A stretch of DNA of 50,918 nucleotides, taken from Draconibacterium orientale (lineage in GTDB: Bacteria > Bacteroidota > Bacteroidia > Bacteroidales > JAADGE01). The position numbers and the translations under genes were made by a program. The stretch is from contig DZBS01000007.1 in assembly GCA_022729995.1 (NCBI GenBank), positions 1-50,918 of the forward strand, given 5' to 3'. The notes under the pieces were generated by a model. That model ran no database searches. It saw only the letters and a list, made by a program, of their open reading frames with translations, and was not told the DNA's origin. Numbering within the stretch: the stretch's first letter is position 1; every line of letters starts with the position of its first letter. This document shows positions 34,761 through 41,819 of the stretch, one piece after another.

Positions 34761-35065
34761 GTATTTGGAAATAAAGTTACTAATCTCAAAAAATTTGTGT
34801 TATTTTGATAAATCCATATTGTTACAACATCTACTTCTTTTATAGGTGCTTTTAATTTGCCTTCTATTTTGTATAAAATTCCGAATGTATTGCTTTCATA
34901 TATAACGGGAGCAAAATCAGAAAATTATGAAATAATATCGTTTTGTAATGTTTCCCAATTTTGTATGTTATAACCAATTTGATTTAAAAACTTAGATTTA
35001 TCGGCTTTATCGAGTGGTTTTAACAGATATTCTATAATTTTTTGCTTTTCAACAACCAATTTCAT
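34757..35065 (-). pseudogene. DUF6883 gene interrupted by one in-frame stop
   Basis: Read from ATG 35065, the frame runs MKLVVEKQKIIEYLLKPLDK to NDIIS, then meets TAA at about 34925-34927. It continues in the same frame through YESNTFGILYKIEG, DVVTIWIYQN and LRLVTLFPNT to a TGA at 34757. The two parts join into one DUF6883-like domain of 102 residues (YLLxP, GYxxxNW, KIEG, TIWIYxxxxxxLRLVTLFP). A single base change could have made the stop. The final TGA overlaps the DUF4926 ATG, as in intact pairs. An ATG at 35110 lies upstream of the predicted transcript start, so it is not used. Confidence 0.8.
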
Positions 35066-35082
35066 TGTTATCTTTTTATTAT

Positions 35083-35130
35083 ACAAATTTACGTTACTTT
35101 TTCTTCTCAAAACAAAAATCTACCGGATTT
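35083..35130 (-). repeat. Shared promoter repeat R2, copy a
   Basis: This 48-bp block matches 35905-35951 with one inserted base and one substitution. On the minus strand it contains -33 TTTG (35113-35116), a 21-bp spacer and -7 TAAATTTG (35084-35091), a consensus Bacteroidota promoter. The ATG of the DUF6883 pseudogene follows within 20 bp. Confidence 0.85.
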
Positions 35131-35158
35131 CTATAATTCGGCAGATTATTCCGCAATT

Positions 35159-35230
35159 CGGTTTCGACTTTCAAAAAGTTGGGACAAATAATTCTTCTTC
35201 GGAAGCCGAAAGCTTAATGAATTCATTTTG
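35159..35230. repeat. Inter-module repeat R1, copy b
   Basis: Second copy of the block at 34430-34500, with a weaker hairpin (CGACTTTCAAAAAGTTG) and the same AATGAATTCATTTTG end. It lies between the PIN gene's 3' end and the promoter of the DUF6883/DUF4926 module. Confidence 0.75.
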
Positions 35231-35265
35231 TTTATTTTAAAAGTTTAATCCAAACTAGAAATCAC

Positions 35266-35640
35266 TTAAATCGTTCTTAAAAATTTCTTTAGCTTATTAT
35301 CAAAAGTTACGACTTCAATATTTTCGATATGATTATAGGCACAAAGCAAACTATCAATATAGTCGATATTTTGTTGGGCAAAAAACATTAACGATTTATT
35401 GATTATTTCTTTATTGCTAACATTAATATTCTCTTTGTCAAGCAATTCAGAAATAGTATCTCTTATTATTTCACGTTCAACTTTATAGACTTTGCTCAAA
35501 ACATATACAATTTCTGCAAAGACTCCATCGCAAATGTAAAGATTTGATTCGCTGTCGATTAGTTGTTTTGCTTTTGGCGATAATTCAACATGATCATCTA
35601 ATAAATATCGCATTACAATGTTTGTATCTATATAAATCAT
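35266..35640 (-). CDS. PIN domain toxin (VapC-like ribonuclease)
   Basis: A 124-residue PIN domain. The acidic metal-binding residues are visible in MIYIDTNIVMRYLLDD (Asp), DGVFAEIVYVLSKV (Glu), NIDYIDSLLCAYN (Asp) and VVTFDNKLKKF (Asp). VapC-type toxins cleave tRNA or rRNA. The start used is the Met at 35640, two bases after the antitoxin gene, which gives the usual PIN N-terminus; the frame is open to 35667. It forms an operon with the upstream small gene. Confidence 0.88.
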   Translation of the reverse strand: MIYIDTNIVMRYLLDDHVELSPKAKQLIDSESNLYICDGVFAEIVYVLSKVYKVEREIIRDTISELLDKENINVSNKEIINKSLMFFAQQNIDYIDSLLCAYNHIENIEVVTFDNKLKKFLRTI

Positions 35641-35642
35641 AA

Positions 35643-35888
35643 TCAATTGTCGATTAAATTTGACCATGCCAAATCTGTTTCAAAATCAATTAAACTCGGA
35701 TTAGCATATTTTTTTAATTTACCGGCTATGCTCGTTATCTGTTTAACAGATTTATGTTCGTTTGTTTTGAACACAATTACGATATGAATGTATTGATTTT
35801 GCCATTCATTCAGTTCCGGTATTTTAATAATGCCGTTTTCTAAAATTTTAGTGTCAAACACCAACGAAGGCTGAGTATGTAAATCCAT
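35643..35888 (-). CDS. Putative antitoxin of the PIN toxin
   Basis: The 81-residue protein lies directly upstream of the PIN gene with a 2-bp gap. The N-terminal part (ILENGIIKIPELNEWQNQYI, then HIVIVF) resembles the swapped-hairpin DNA-binding region of AbrB/DUF2281-type antitoxins. The C-terminal part (KKYANPSLIDFETDLAWSNL) looks like the toxin-binding tail. It would autoregulate the pair from the R2b promoter at 35906-35937. Assignment rests on position and pattern. Confidence 0.75.
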   Translation of the reverse strand: MDLHTQPSLVFDTKILENGIIKIPELNEWQNQYIHIVIVFKTNEHKSVKQITSIAGKLKKYANPSLIDFETDLAWSNLIDN

Positions 35889-35904
35889 TTTTATAAAATT
35901 TATT

Positions 35905-35951
35905 ACAAATTTACGTTATTTTTCTTCTCAAAACAAAAATCTACCTGATTT
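35905..35951 (-). repeat. Shared promoter repeat R2, copy b
   Basis: Second copy of the R2 block. On the minus strand it gives -33 TTTG, a 20-bp spacer and -7 TAAATTTG (35906-35913), placing the transcript start just ahead of the antitoxin ATG at 35888. Confidence 0.85.
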
Positions 35952-35987
35952 ACACTTTTATTTTACTTTCGCAATTAGGCTCAAACT

Positions 35988-36040
35988 TTAAATTGAACCG
36001 GAAAACGAAGTTAAAAACTTCGCTTTCCGGTTCAATTTAA
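35988..36040. terminator. Very long hairpin (24 of 25 bp paired)
   Basis: TTAAATTGAACCGGAAA/TTTCCGGTTCAATTTAA continues past one A-C mismatch into CGAAGTT/AACTTCG with a three-base loop. It follows the DUF2283 gene on the minus strand. No long T run follows on either side, so it may be a terminator or a structured boundary of the accessory island. Confidence 0.6.
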
Positions 36041-36064
36041 GTGCTTATTCGCTTAGACTGCGAA

Positions 36065-36259
36065 CTAAGCCGCATGAAGATTTACAGAAATTGGTAATCC
36101 CGAAAATGTAGAAACATTATTAATGCTGAAACCCAAAACTTTACCGTCGGTGCTCACTTTTTCCATAACATTTTCATTTTCGGTATTTTTGAAGTAACCT
36201 TCGCCAATTTCAAAAATAACTTCTAAAAAATCGGCTTCTTTGTCGAAATATATTGTCAT
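36065..36259 (-). CDS. DUF2283 protein
   Basis: The 64-residue protein matches DUF2283: MTIYFDKEADFLEVIFEIGE and then DGKVLGFSINNVS. The start used gives the family N-terminus and an ATGA overlap with the stop of the upstream DUF4258-like gene. An alternative Met at 36271 adds four residues. DUF4258-DUF2283 pairs are frequent and are thought to resemble toxin-antitoxin modules, without proven activity. The last codons GCT-TAG lie within a small hairpin (GCTTAG/CTAAGC). Confidence 0.8.
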   Translation of the reverse strand: MTIYFDKEADFLEVIFEIGEGYFKNTENENVMEKVSTDGKVLGFSINNVSTFSGLPISVNLHAA

Positions 36260-36471
36260 TTTTTTTTCCATAAGATTTCTCCTTTTTTAATTTTATCTGT
36301 AAAATAAACCGTAATTATAAAATAATCTTCTTTCAATAATTTAACTACAACACACAACCATTTGTCTCCCAATGATGTATTTACAAAATAATGATAAAAT
36401 AGTTCAACAGTATTATCCGTATTTGGTTGAATGATAAATTCCGGATTTACCAATGTAATATCAAGCGGCAA
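36256..36471 (-). pseudogene. DUF4258-like gene lacking its 5' end
   Basis: About 71 residues correspond to the later two thirds of DUF4258: LVNPEFIIQPNTDNTVELFY, KWLCVVVKLLKEDYFIITVY, FTDKIKKGEILW. The usual N-terminal helix with conserved His and Arg is missing. The frame has no ATG; only TTG 36471 could start it, and upstream it runs into the R3b repeat and then a stop. This suggests the 5' part was replaced when the repeat arrived. It may be dead, or still translated from TTG. Confidence 0.6.
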
Positions 36472-36508
36472 AGCCGACCTCCGAACCTGTTTTTTATTTT
36501 ATTTTGAC
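36465..36508. repeat. Dispersed repeat R3, copy b
   Basis: Matches 60-110 over GCGGCAAAGC-GACC-GAAC and ends TTATTTTGAC-like. It coincides with the broken 5' end of the DUF4258-like gene. Confidence 0.45.
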
Positions 36509-36520
36509 GTCTCAGCTCAT

Positions 36521-37036
36521 CTAAGACTCACTCTTTCGATCTTTAAAATAGTTATCCTTTATTAAATTATATATTAAGGCTAATCCAAATATTAAAATAA
36601 AGGGATATAAGGCTTTCCAACCATTTGTATAACAATAATTATAATCTTTAAGTAAAAGTATATTTCCATATTTATTAGAATATAGATTATAAACTTTAAG
36701 TTCTTTGCTACCAGGAAATTGGGCAATTATTGCTAATTCTAATGAATCACCAACTTTCAATTTCTTAATTATATTAACGTTTGTCACATCAGATGAACAA
36801 TCCATAATGAAATATTCAAAATTATCCTCATTCAATTCAATTTTAATGTAATTTCGAGGCATATCTCCACCATCCGATCCGAATTGTGGTTGCATCTTAA
36901 TTGTTCCTTTCACTACATTTACATGATTTTGCAAAATAGGTTTGTAACAAAAATAAGTTATGCAAGTAGAACCAATTGTAAAGAGCAACATCCAAAATGA
37001 ATATTTTGCTGCTTTTGATATATTTTTAATATTCAT
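36521..37036 (-). CDS. Hypothetical two-helix membrane protein
   Basis: The 171-residue protein is not assigned to a family. It has a membrane segment near residues 13-32 and another near 143-162. Between them is an extracytoplasmic beta-rich domain that includes YIKIELNEDNFEYFIMDCSS and KLKVGDSLELAI. The basic end DNYFKDRKSES would be cytoplasmic. The layout is reminiscent of DUF3592-type proteins, a guess only. It lies at the edge of the accessory island and has no evident partner. Confidence 0.65.
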   Translation of the reverse strand: MNIKNISKAAKYSFWMLLFTIGSTCITYFCYKPILQNHVNVVKGTIKMQPQFGSDGGDMPRNYIKIELNEDNFEYFIMDCSSDVTNVNIIKKLKVGDSLELAIIAQFPGSKELKVYNLYSNKYGNILLLKDYNYCYTNGWKALYPFILIFGLALIYNLIKDNYFKDRKSES

Positions 37037-37242
37037 GATATTAGAATTGAGAAGTTGCTTTGTTTTATAAAATGTTTTCGTTTATTACATCTTGAACAGC
37101 CATCTTTCGGCTCAACTGTGCCTGAGTTGTTCTATGTATCACCGAATTATCTTCCATAAAAAATCATCTATAGCCAATATTTTTTGATTTAAATGTATGT
37201 AATTTTGATAAAATAGTGAAATTAATTTTTTGTACGCTAAAA
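37037..37242. other. Intergenic stretch at the edge of the accessory island
   Basis: About 200 bp without a supportable gene. A short stretch reading in the minus frames (CAACTGTGCCTGAGTTG-like palindrome near 37113) may form a small hairpin. It separates the island from the aldehyde dehydrogenase operon. Confidence 0.35.
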
Positions 37243-37299
37243 AACTGTCTGAAATAAATTTTAAATCTTTTAAAAGATAAAAAATAATTTCAGACAGTT
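37243..37299 (-). terminator. Terminator of the aldehyde dehydrogenase operon
   Basis: AACTGTCTGAAA (37243-37254) and TTTCAGACAGTT (37288-37299) form a 12-bp perfect stem. The loop holds an inner palindrome ATCTTTTAAAAGAT. On the minus strand six T follow the stem. Confidence 0.85.
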
Positions 37300-37317
37300 A
37301 TATTCTCGGGAAAAAAT

Positions 37318-37521
37318 CTATTTATTAACAATCAAATTCAAATCGGAAACAATTTTTTCAATTTCCAAATCATTGTATCCTTTTTCTTTTGCTGCTTCAG
37401 CCAAAGTTCCCCAAACAGGTTCTCCGCACCTGATACATCTGATATTATTTTTACTCAAATAATCCAATGTTTCGGGATATTCTTCCACCAATTGTTCAAT
37501 TGTAATATCTTTATAAATCAT
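37318..37521 (-). CDS. DUF1858 protein
   Basis: The 67-residue protein is a complete DUF1858 domain: ITIEQLVEEYPETLDYLSKN, then IRCIRCGEPVWGTLAEAA with the Cys-x-x-Cys pair and a C-terminal helix. DUF1858 proteins may bind a metal or redox cofactor through the cysteines; the role is unknown. It begins 3 bp after the aldehyde dehydrogenase gene and is the last gene of that operon, before the strong terminator. Confidence 0.85.
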   Translation of the reverse strand: MIYKDITIEQLVEEYPETLDYLSKNNIRCIRCGEPVWGTLAEAAKEKGYNDLEIEKIVSDLNLIVNK

Positions 37522-37524
37522 TTT

Positions 37525-39069
37525 TTAAAATCCGAATGAAACTCCTTGAGCTAATTGAACATTTCTTCCGTAATTAACAGTATTTGTTTGTCTTCTCATA
37601 TAAGCTTTCCAAGCATCGGAGCCGCTTTCTCGACCGCCGCCTGTTTCTTTTTCGCCGCCGAAAGCACCGCCAATTTCTGCTCCGGAAGTGCCAATATTTA
37701 TATTTGCAATTCCGCAATCCGAGCCGGTTTCTGAAACAAACAGCTCAACTTCTCGCATATCGTTAGAAAAAATTGCTGATGATAATCCTTGCGGAACTCC
37801 GTTATTCAAAGAAATTGCTTCTTCAATTGTTTTATAATTCATCAAATACAAAATAGGTGCAAAGGTTTCTTCCTGAACAATTTTATAATGATTTTCTGCT
37901 TCTGCCAATGTCGGCAAAACATAATTTCCGGATTCAAAACCTGCACCCGATAATTGTTTTCCGCCAAAAAGTATTTTTCCGCCTTCTTTTTTTAATTCTT
38001 CCAAAGCATTCAAATATTCATTAACAGAAATACTGTCGATTAAAGGGCCCAAAAGACTTGAAGGATTTACGGGATTTCCGATTTTTGTTGAAACAACTTC
38101 GTAAGCTTTTATCAATCTTTGTTTAACTTGCTCATAAATTGATTCTTGAACAATTAATCGTCTTGTTGAAGTACATCTTTGTCCGGAAGTTCCCACAGCA
38201 CCAAAAACTGTAGAATTAATTGCCATGTCGATATCTGCTTTATCAGAAATTATTACGGCGTTATTTCCTCCCAATTCAAGAATAACTTTTCCTAATCTTT
38301 GTCCGACAATTGCACCGATTCGTTTTCCTACAGATGTTGAACCTGTTACCGAAAACAAAGGAATTCTTTTATCAGCCACAAAATTATCGCCGAGAACAGA
38401 AGATTTTGCAATTATTAAATTGAAAACACCTTCGGGAACATTATTATTTTTCAATACCGGAGCAATAACATTTTGAACGGCAATAGCGGTCAGCGGAGTT
38501 TTAGAACTCGGTTTCCAAACAACTACATCTCCTGCAATAGCTGCAATCATTGAATTCCAAGCCCAAACAGCAACCGGAAAGTTGAACGAAGTTATCAAAC
38601 CTACAATTCCTAAAGAATGATATTGGTCGGATAATTTATGCTGCGATCTTTCGGAACGCATTGTGAAACCGTTTAACATACGTGATTGTCCGACTGCAAA
38701 GTCGCAAATATCAATCATTTCCTGAATTTCGCCTAATGCTTCGGTATAAATTTTACCCATTTCATAAGAAACCAAAATTGCAAGATTTTCTTTGTTTTTG
38801 CGTAGTTCATCACCAATTTGTCTGACAATTTCGCCGCGTTTTGGAGCAGGAACATTTCTCCATTCCTGAAAAGCATTTTGTGCTTTTTCAATAACAAATT
38901 CGTAATCGTCGATTGTTGCATTGTTAATTTTTGCAATTATCGAATTGTCAATCGGAGAAACCGAAACAGTTTGTCCTCCAATTGTTTCTTTATAAATTAC
39001 TCCTGTGCTTACACCGTTGTTAACATCAGAAATTCCTAATTCCTGTAATACTTTTTTAATATCTTTCAT
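37525..39069 (-). CDS. Aldehyde dehydrogenase, ALDH7 (antiquitin/AMADH) type
   Basis: The 514-residue NAD-dependent dehydrogenase resembles ALDH7A1 and bacterial alpha-aminoadipic semialdehyde dehydrogenase (lysine breakdown). ALDH7 marks are MRSERSQHKLSDQYHSLGIV, ITSFNFPVAVWAWNSMIA and the NAD site FSVTGSTSVGKRIG. The catalytic Glu is in ILELGGNNAVII and the catalytic Cys in GTSGQRCTSTRRL. FGGEKETGGGRESGSDAWKA at the C-terminus is also typical. It starts 18 bp after the PruA-type gene. Lysine-derived or delta-1-piperideine-derived aldehyde is the likely substrate. Confidence 0.9.
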   Translation of the reverse strand: MKDIKKVLQELGISDVNNGVSTGVIYKETIGGQTVSVSPIDNSIIAKINNATIDDYEFVIEKAQNAFQEWRNVPAPKRGEIVRQIGDELRKNKENLAILVSYEMGKIYTEALGEIQEMIDICDFAVGQSRMLNGFTMRSERSQHKLSDQYHSLGIVGLITSFNFPVAVWAWNSMIAAIAGDVVVWKPSSKTPLTAIAVQNVIAPVLKNNNVPEGVFNLIIAKSSVLGDNFVADKRIPLFSVTGSTSVGKRIGAIVGQRLGKVILELGGNNAVIISDKADIDMAINSTVFGAVGTSGQRCTSTRRLIVQESIYEQVKQRLIKAYEVVSTKIGNPVNPSSLLGPLIDSISVNEYLNALEELKKEGGKILFGGKQLSGAGFESGNYVLPTLAEAENHYKIVQEETFAPILYLMNYKTIEEAISLNNGVPQGLSSAIFSNDMREVELFVSETGSDCGIANINIGTSGAEIGGAFGGEKETGGGRESGSDAWKAYMRRQTNTVNYGRNVQLAQGVSFGF

Positions 39070-39087
39070 TTATTTTTTTATATTGAA

Positions 39088-40713
39088 TTAATCCATGTAA
39101 TCATATTTGTATTCTGTTGCAGGAACAAAAGTTTCTTTAATAGTTCTGGGGCTAACCCAACGAATTAAATTAAATTCTCCGCCGGCTTTATCGTTAGTTC
39201 CAGAACCGCGAGAACCGCCAAAAGGTTGAAGTCCGACAACTGCACCTGTTGGTTTGTCGTTTATGTAAAAATTACCTGCTGCATATTTTAATTTATCGCA
39301 AATAATTGAAGCAGCAACCCTGTCTTTTGCAAAAACAGCTCCCGTAAGTCCGTAAGGCGAAGTTGTGTCGCAAAGTTCAATTGCTTCATTTAAATCTGAA
39401 TCTTCGTAAACATAAATTGTTAAAACCGGACCAAAAATTTCTTCTTTCATAGATTTATATCTCGGATTTGAAGTTTCAATAATTGTTGGTCTGATATAAA
39501 AACCTTTGGATTTATCATAAGTTCCGCCGGCAATAATTTCAGCTTCTTTTGATTCTTTTGCATGTTCAATATATCTTACAATATTATCGAACGAATCTTC
39601 ATCAATAACAGCATTAATAAAATTATTAAAATCGGTAACATCTCCCATTTTAAGTTCATCGGTAATTCTAATAATTTCGGGTTTTATTTCTTTCCAAAGA
39701 GATTTTGGAACATACATTCGAGATGCAGCAGAACATTTTTGACCTTGATATTCAAATGCGCCTTTAATTGAATTTATTACAACTTCTCTTACATTTGCCG
39801 AAGGATGAACAAAAATAAAGTCTTTCCCGCCTGTTTCTCCGACAAGTCGCGGATATGATTTGTATTTAGAAAGATTTTCGCCAACGCCTCTCCATAATGA
39901 ATTAAAAGTTCCGTTTGAACCGGTAAAATGAATTCCGGCTAAATCTTCAGAAGCCAAAACAGTTTTTCCTATTACAGAACCTTTGGCAGGAATAAAATTA
40001 ATTACTCCGTCGGGCAAACCTGCTTCCATAAATATTTTCATCAAATAGTAGTTCGATAAAATTGATGTTGTTGCAGGTTTCCAAAGAGTTGTATTTCCCA
40101 TAAGAACCGGCGACATATTAAGATTGGAAGCAATTGCCGTAAAATTAAAAGGACTTATTGCCAAAACAAAACCTTCCAAAGCTCTGTATTCCATTTTATT
40201 AACTTGATTGAAATCGGATTTTGGTTGTTTTTTATAAACTTTTGTTGCAAACGAAGCATTGTATCTAAGAAAATCTACAGTTTCGCAAACCGAATCGATT
40301 TCGGCTTGATAAATATTTTTGCTTTGTCCGAGCATTGTAGACGCATTTAACACGGCACGATATTTTGTAGAAATTAATTCTGCAGCTTTCAATAAAATTG
40401 AAGCTCTAACCGTCCATGTTAGTTCCGACCAAACTTTGTGAGCATTCATGGCAGCTTCAATTGCCATTTTAATTTCAGATTCGCCGGCAATATGATATTT
40501 TGCAATCACTTTTTTGTGATTATGCGGCAAACTAACTTCACCCAAATTTCCTGTTTTAACTTCTTTCCCGCCAATAATTAACGGAATTTCAATAACAGAA
40601 TTTAGTTGATTTTTCAGTTCTTTTTCGAGTTCAATTCTTTCCTTACTTCCCTTGTGATAGTTAAGAATAGACTCATTTTTGGTTTCTTTAAAAGAAAATA
40701 TTGAATTGTTCAT
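39088..40713 (-). CDS. pruA: L-glutamate gamma-semialdehyde (1-pyrroline-5-carboxylate) dehydrogenase
   Basis: Oxidises glutamate semialdehyde to glutamate in proline and arginine breakdown. The 541-residue length and motifs fit the stand-alone ALDH4 group: SPFNFTAIASNLNMSPVLMG, the NAD segment GIHFTGSNGTFNSLWRGV, catalytic Glu in LVGETGGKDFIFVH, catalytic Cys in YQGQKCSAASRMYVP, and GGSRGSGTNDKAGG near the C-terminus. A proline dehydrogenase gene is not in the window. It heads an operon with the ALDH7 and DUF1858 genes. A -7 box lies 44 bp upstream. Confidence 0.95.
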   Translation of the reverse strand: MNNSIFSFKETKNESILNYHKGSKERIELEKELKNQLNSVIEIPLIIGGKEVKTGNLGEVSLPHNHKKVIAKYHIAGESEIKMAIEAAMNAHKVWSELTWTVRASILLKAAELISTKYRAVLNASTMLGQSKNIYQAEIDSVCETVDFLRYNASFATKVYKKQPKSDFNQVNKMEYRALEGFVLAISPFNFTAIASNLNMSPVLMGNTTLWKPATTSILSNYYLMKIFMEAGLPDGVINFIPAKGSVIGKTVLASEDLAGIHFTGSNGTFNSLWRGVGENLSKYKSYPRLVGETGGKDFIFVHPSANVREVVINSIKGAFEYQGQKCSAASRMYVPKSLWKEIKPEIIRITDELKMGDVTDFNNFINAVIDEDSFDNIVRYIEHAKESKEAEIIAGGTYDKSKGFYIRPTIIETSNPRYKSMKEEIFGPVLTIYVYEDSDLNEAIELCDTTSPYGLTGAVFAKDRVAASIICDKLKYAAGNFYINDKPTGAVVGLQPFGGSRGSGTNDKAGGEFNLIRWVSPRTIKETFVPATEYKYDYMD

Positions 40714-40756
40714 TTTGTGTATAATTTAATAGCGATATGTATTTCTTTTCATTTCG

Positions 40757-40764
40757 CAAATATA
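40757..40764 (-). promoter_or_regulatory. Candidate -7 box for pruA
   Basis: Reads TATATTTG on the minus strand, an exact TAnnTTTG, about 44 bp before the pruA ATG. The -33 region is AT-rich without a clear TTTG. Confidence 0.5.
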
Positions 40765-41120
40765 TAATATTTTTAGAAATAAATATTTTAAACAGCGAAT
40801 TAAAAATAAAAGAACAGGAAAAGAATGTTGCTATTTAAACAACGGAAAGAATTGTGAACCCAAAAAGAAAATAAAATGATATTTAAATTAAAAAAAAGCG
40901 TCATATATTATTAGTAAACAATACATTAAATATTTATTTTAAATTAAAATGATAAATGAAAATAATGAAATATTATCTTATAATTAACAATAATATACTT
41001 AGTTTGGAAAAAACAAATTAGAGGTTTGATTCAAATGTTAAATTTTATGAATTTATAATTTATTGAAAATTATAATAAAAAATGGTTTTAGGTTAGAAAG
41101 TAGAGCGAAGGAATAATAAT
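40765..41120. other. Gene-free AT-rich region
   Basis: About 350 bp with no supportable gene on either strand. I see only AT-rich sequence with scattered short repeats of TTTTA and TATAAT type. It lies between two minus-strand genes. Confidence 0.5.
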
Positions 41121-41663
41121 TTATTTTTTTAAAATTAACATATCTTTTATATAATCTTTAATTTTTTGTTTGTCAATTTCTTTCTTATTAAAAATTTCTA
41201 ATAAATATAAATTCTCATTTTCATCGGTTTTGTATACCTCTTTTTCGATTATAGGAAAATATTCTGAGGAAATTGTAATCCATACTTTTACTGATTTATT
41301 TGACTCTGATGTCATATCTGTAAAGTATAAATTAACCAATTTATTATCTATAATATTCCATTTTGTGCTTTGTATATGAAATCCTTTACCCTGATTTGGA
41401 TATAAAGAAGACCCAATAGTAATGGCTATTATTAATAAAAAAGCGTAATAGTTTATTCTTGAGCAAATCCCATCAATCTCGGTTAATTCAATGTCGGACT
41501 TTAAAATGAATATAATATTTGAAATTATAATTACAGTCAGTAAAATAAAATCTGTCCAATACCCAAGAATTGAAATATCAGAGAAAAGGATAATTATTGG
41601 ATACATTACTATAAGCAATGTTGAGAAAAAAATACTTTTATTTAACTTTAACGATATATACAT
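41121..41663 (-). CDS. Hypothetical membrane protein
   Basis: The 180-residue protein has three membrane segments (about 10-27, 34-54 and 72-88) and a C-terminal domain of about 90 residues. That domain contains KLVNLYFTDMTSESNKSVKV and ENENLYLLEIFNKKEIDK. I recognise no family. The soluble part looks alpha/beta and is probably outside the cytoplasm. It is isolated by gene-free regions on both sides, and its composition (more AT-rich than neighbours) is compatible with recent gain. Confidence 0.6.
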   Translation of the reverse strand: MYISLKLNKSIFFSTLLIVMYPIIILFSDISILGYWTDFILLTVIIISNIIFILKSDIELTEIDGICSRINYYAFLLIIAITIGSSLYPNQGKGFHIQSTKWNIIDNKLVNLYFTDMTSESNKSVKVWITISSEYFPIIEKEVYKTDENENLYLLEIFNKKEIDKQKIKDYIKDMLILKK

Positions 41664-41819
41664 TTATTAATCAGATGTTAATTTCCGGAATTATTAGTAT
41701 TTGCAATGCATAGTTTTTAATTACACTTTTTTCCCATGTCCGAAAGAAGTTTGAAACTTCTACCTTTTTAATAAGCAGTTTGCAACATCCAAACATATAA
41801 TTCCGACAAAATGAAATGC
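41664..41819. other. Intergenic region
   Basis: About 155 bp without a gene. A 6-bp hairpin AGAAGTTTGAAACTTCT (near 41749-41765) may act as a transcript end for the YhcG-like gene. Confidence 0.35.

Noticed and set aside
34351-36520. The stacked small modules as an integron cassette array
   Set aside because: No integrase gene and no attC-type RYYYAAC/GTTRRRY ends were seen, and the genes carry their own promoters. Repeats R1/R2 do not have attC architecture.
41783-41800. CAACATCCAAACAT as a third copy of the leader element
   Set aside because: Only one arm is present; there is no partner arm at the right distance and no GCSY or MKHP frame.
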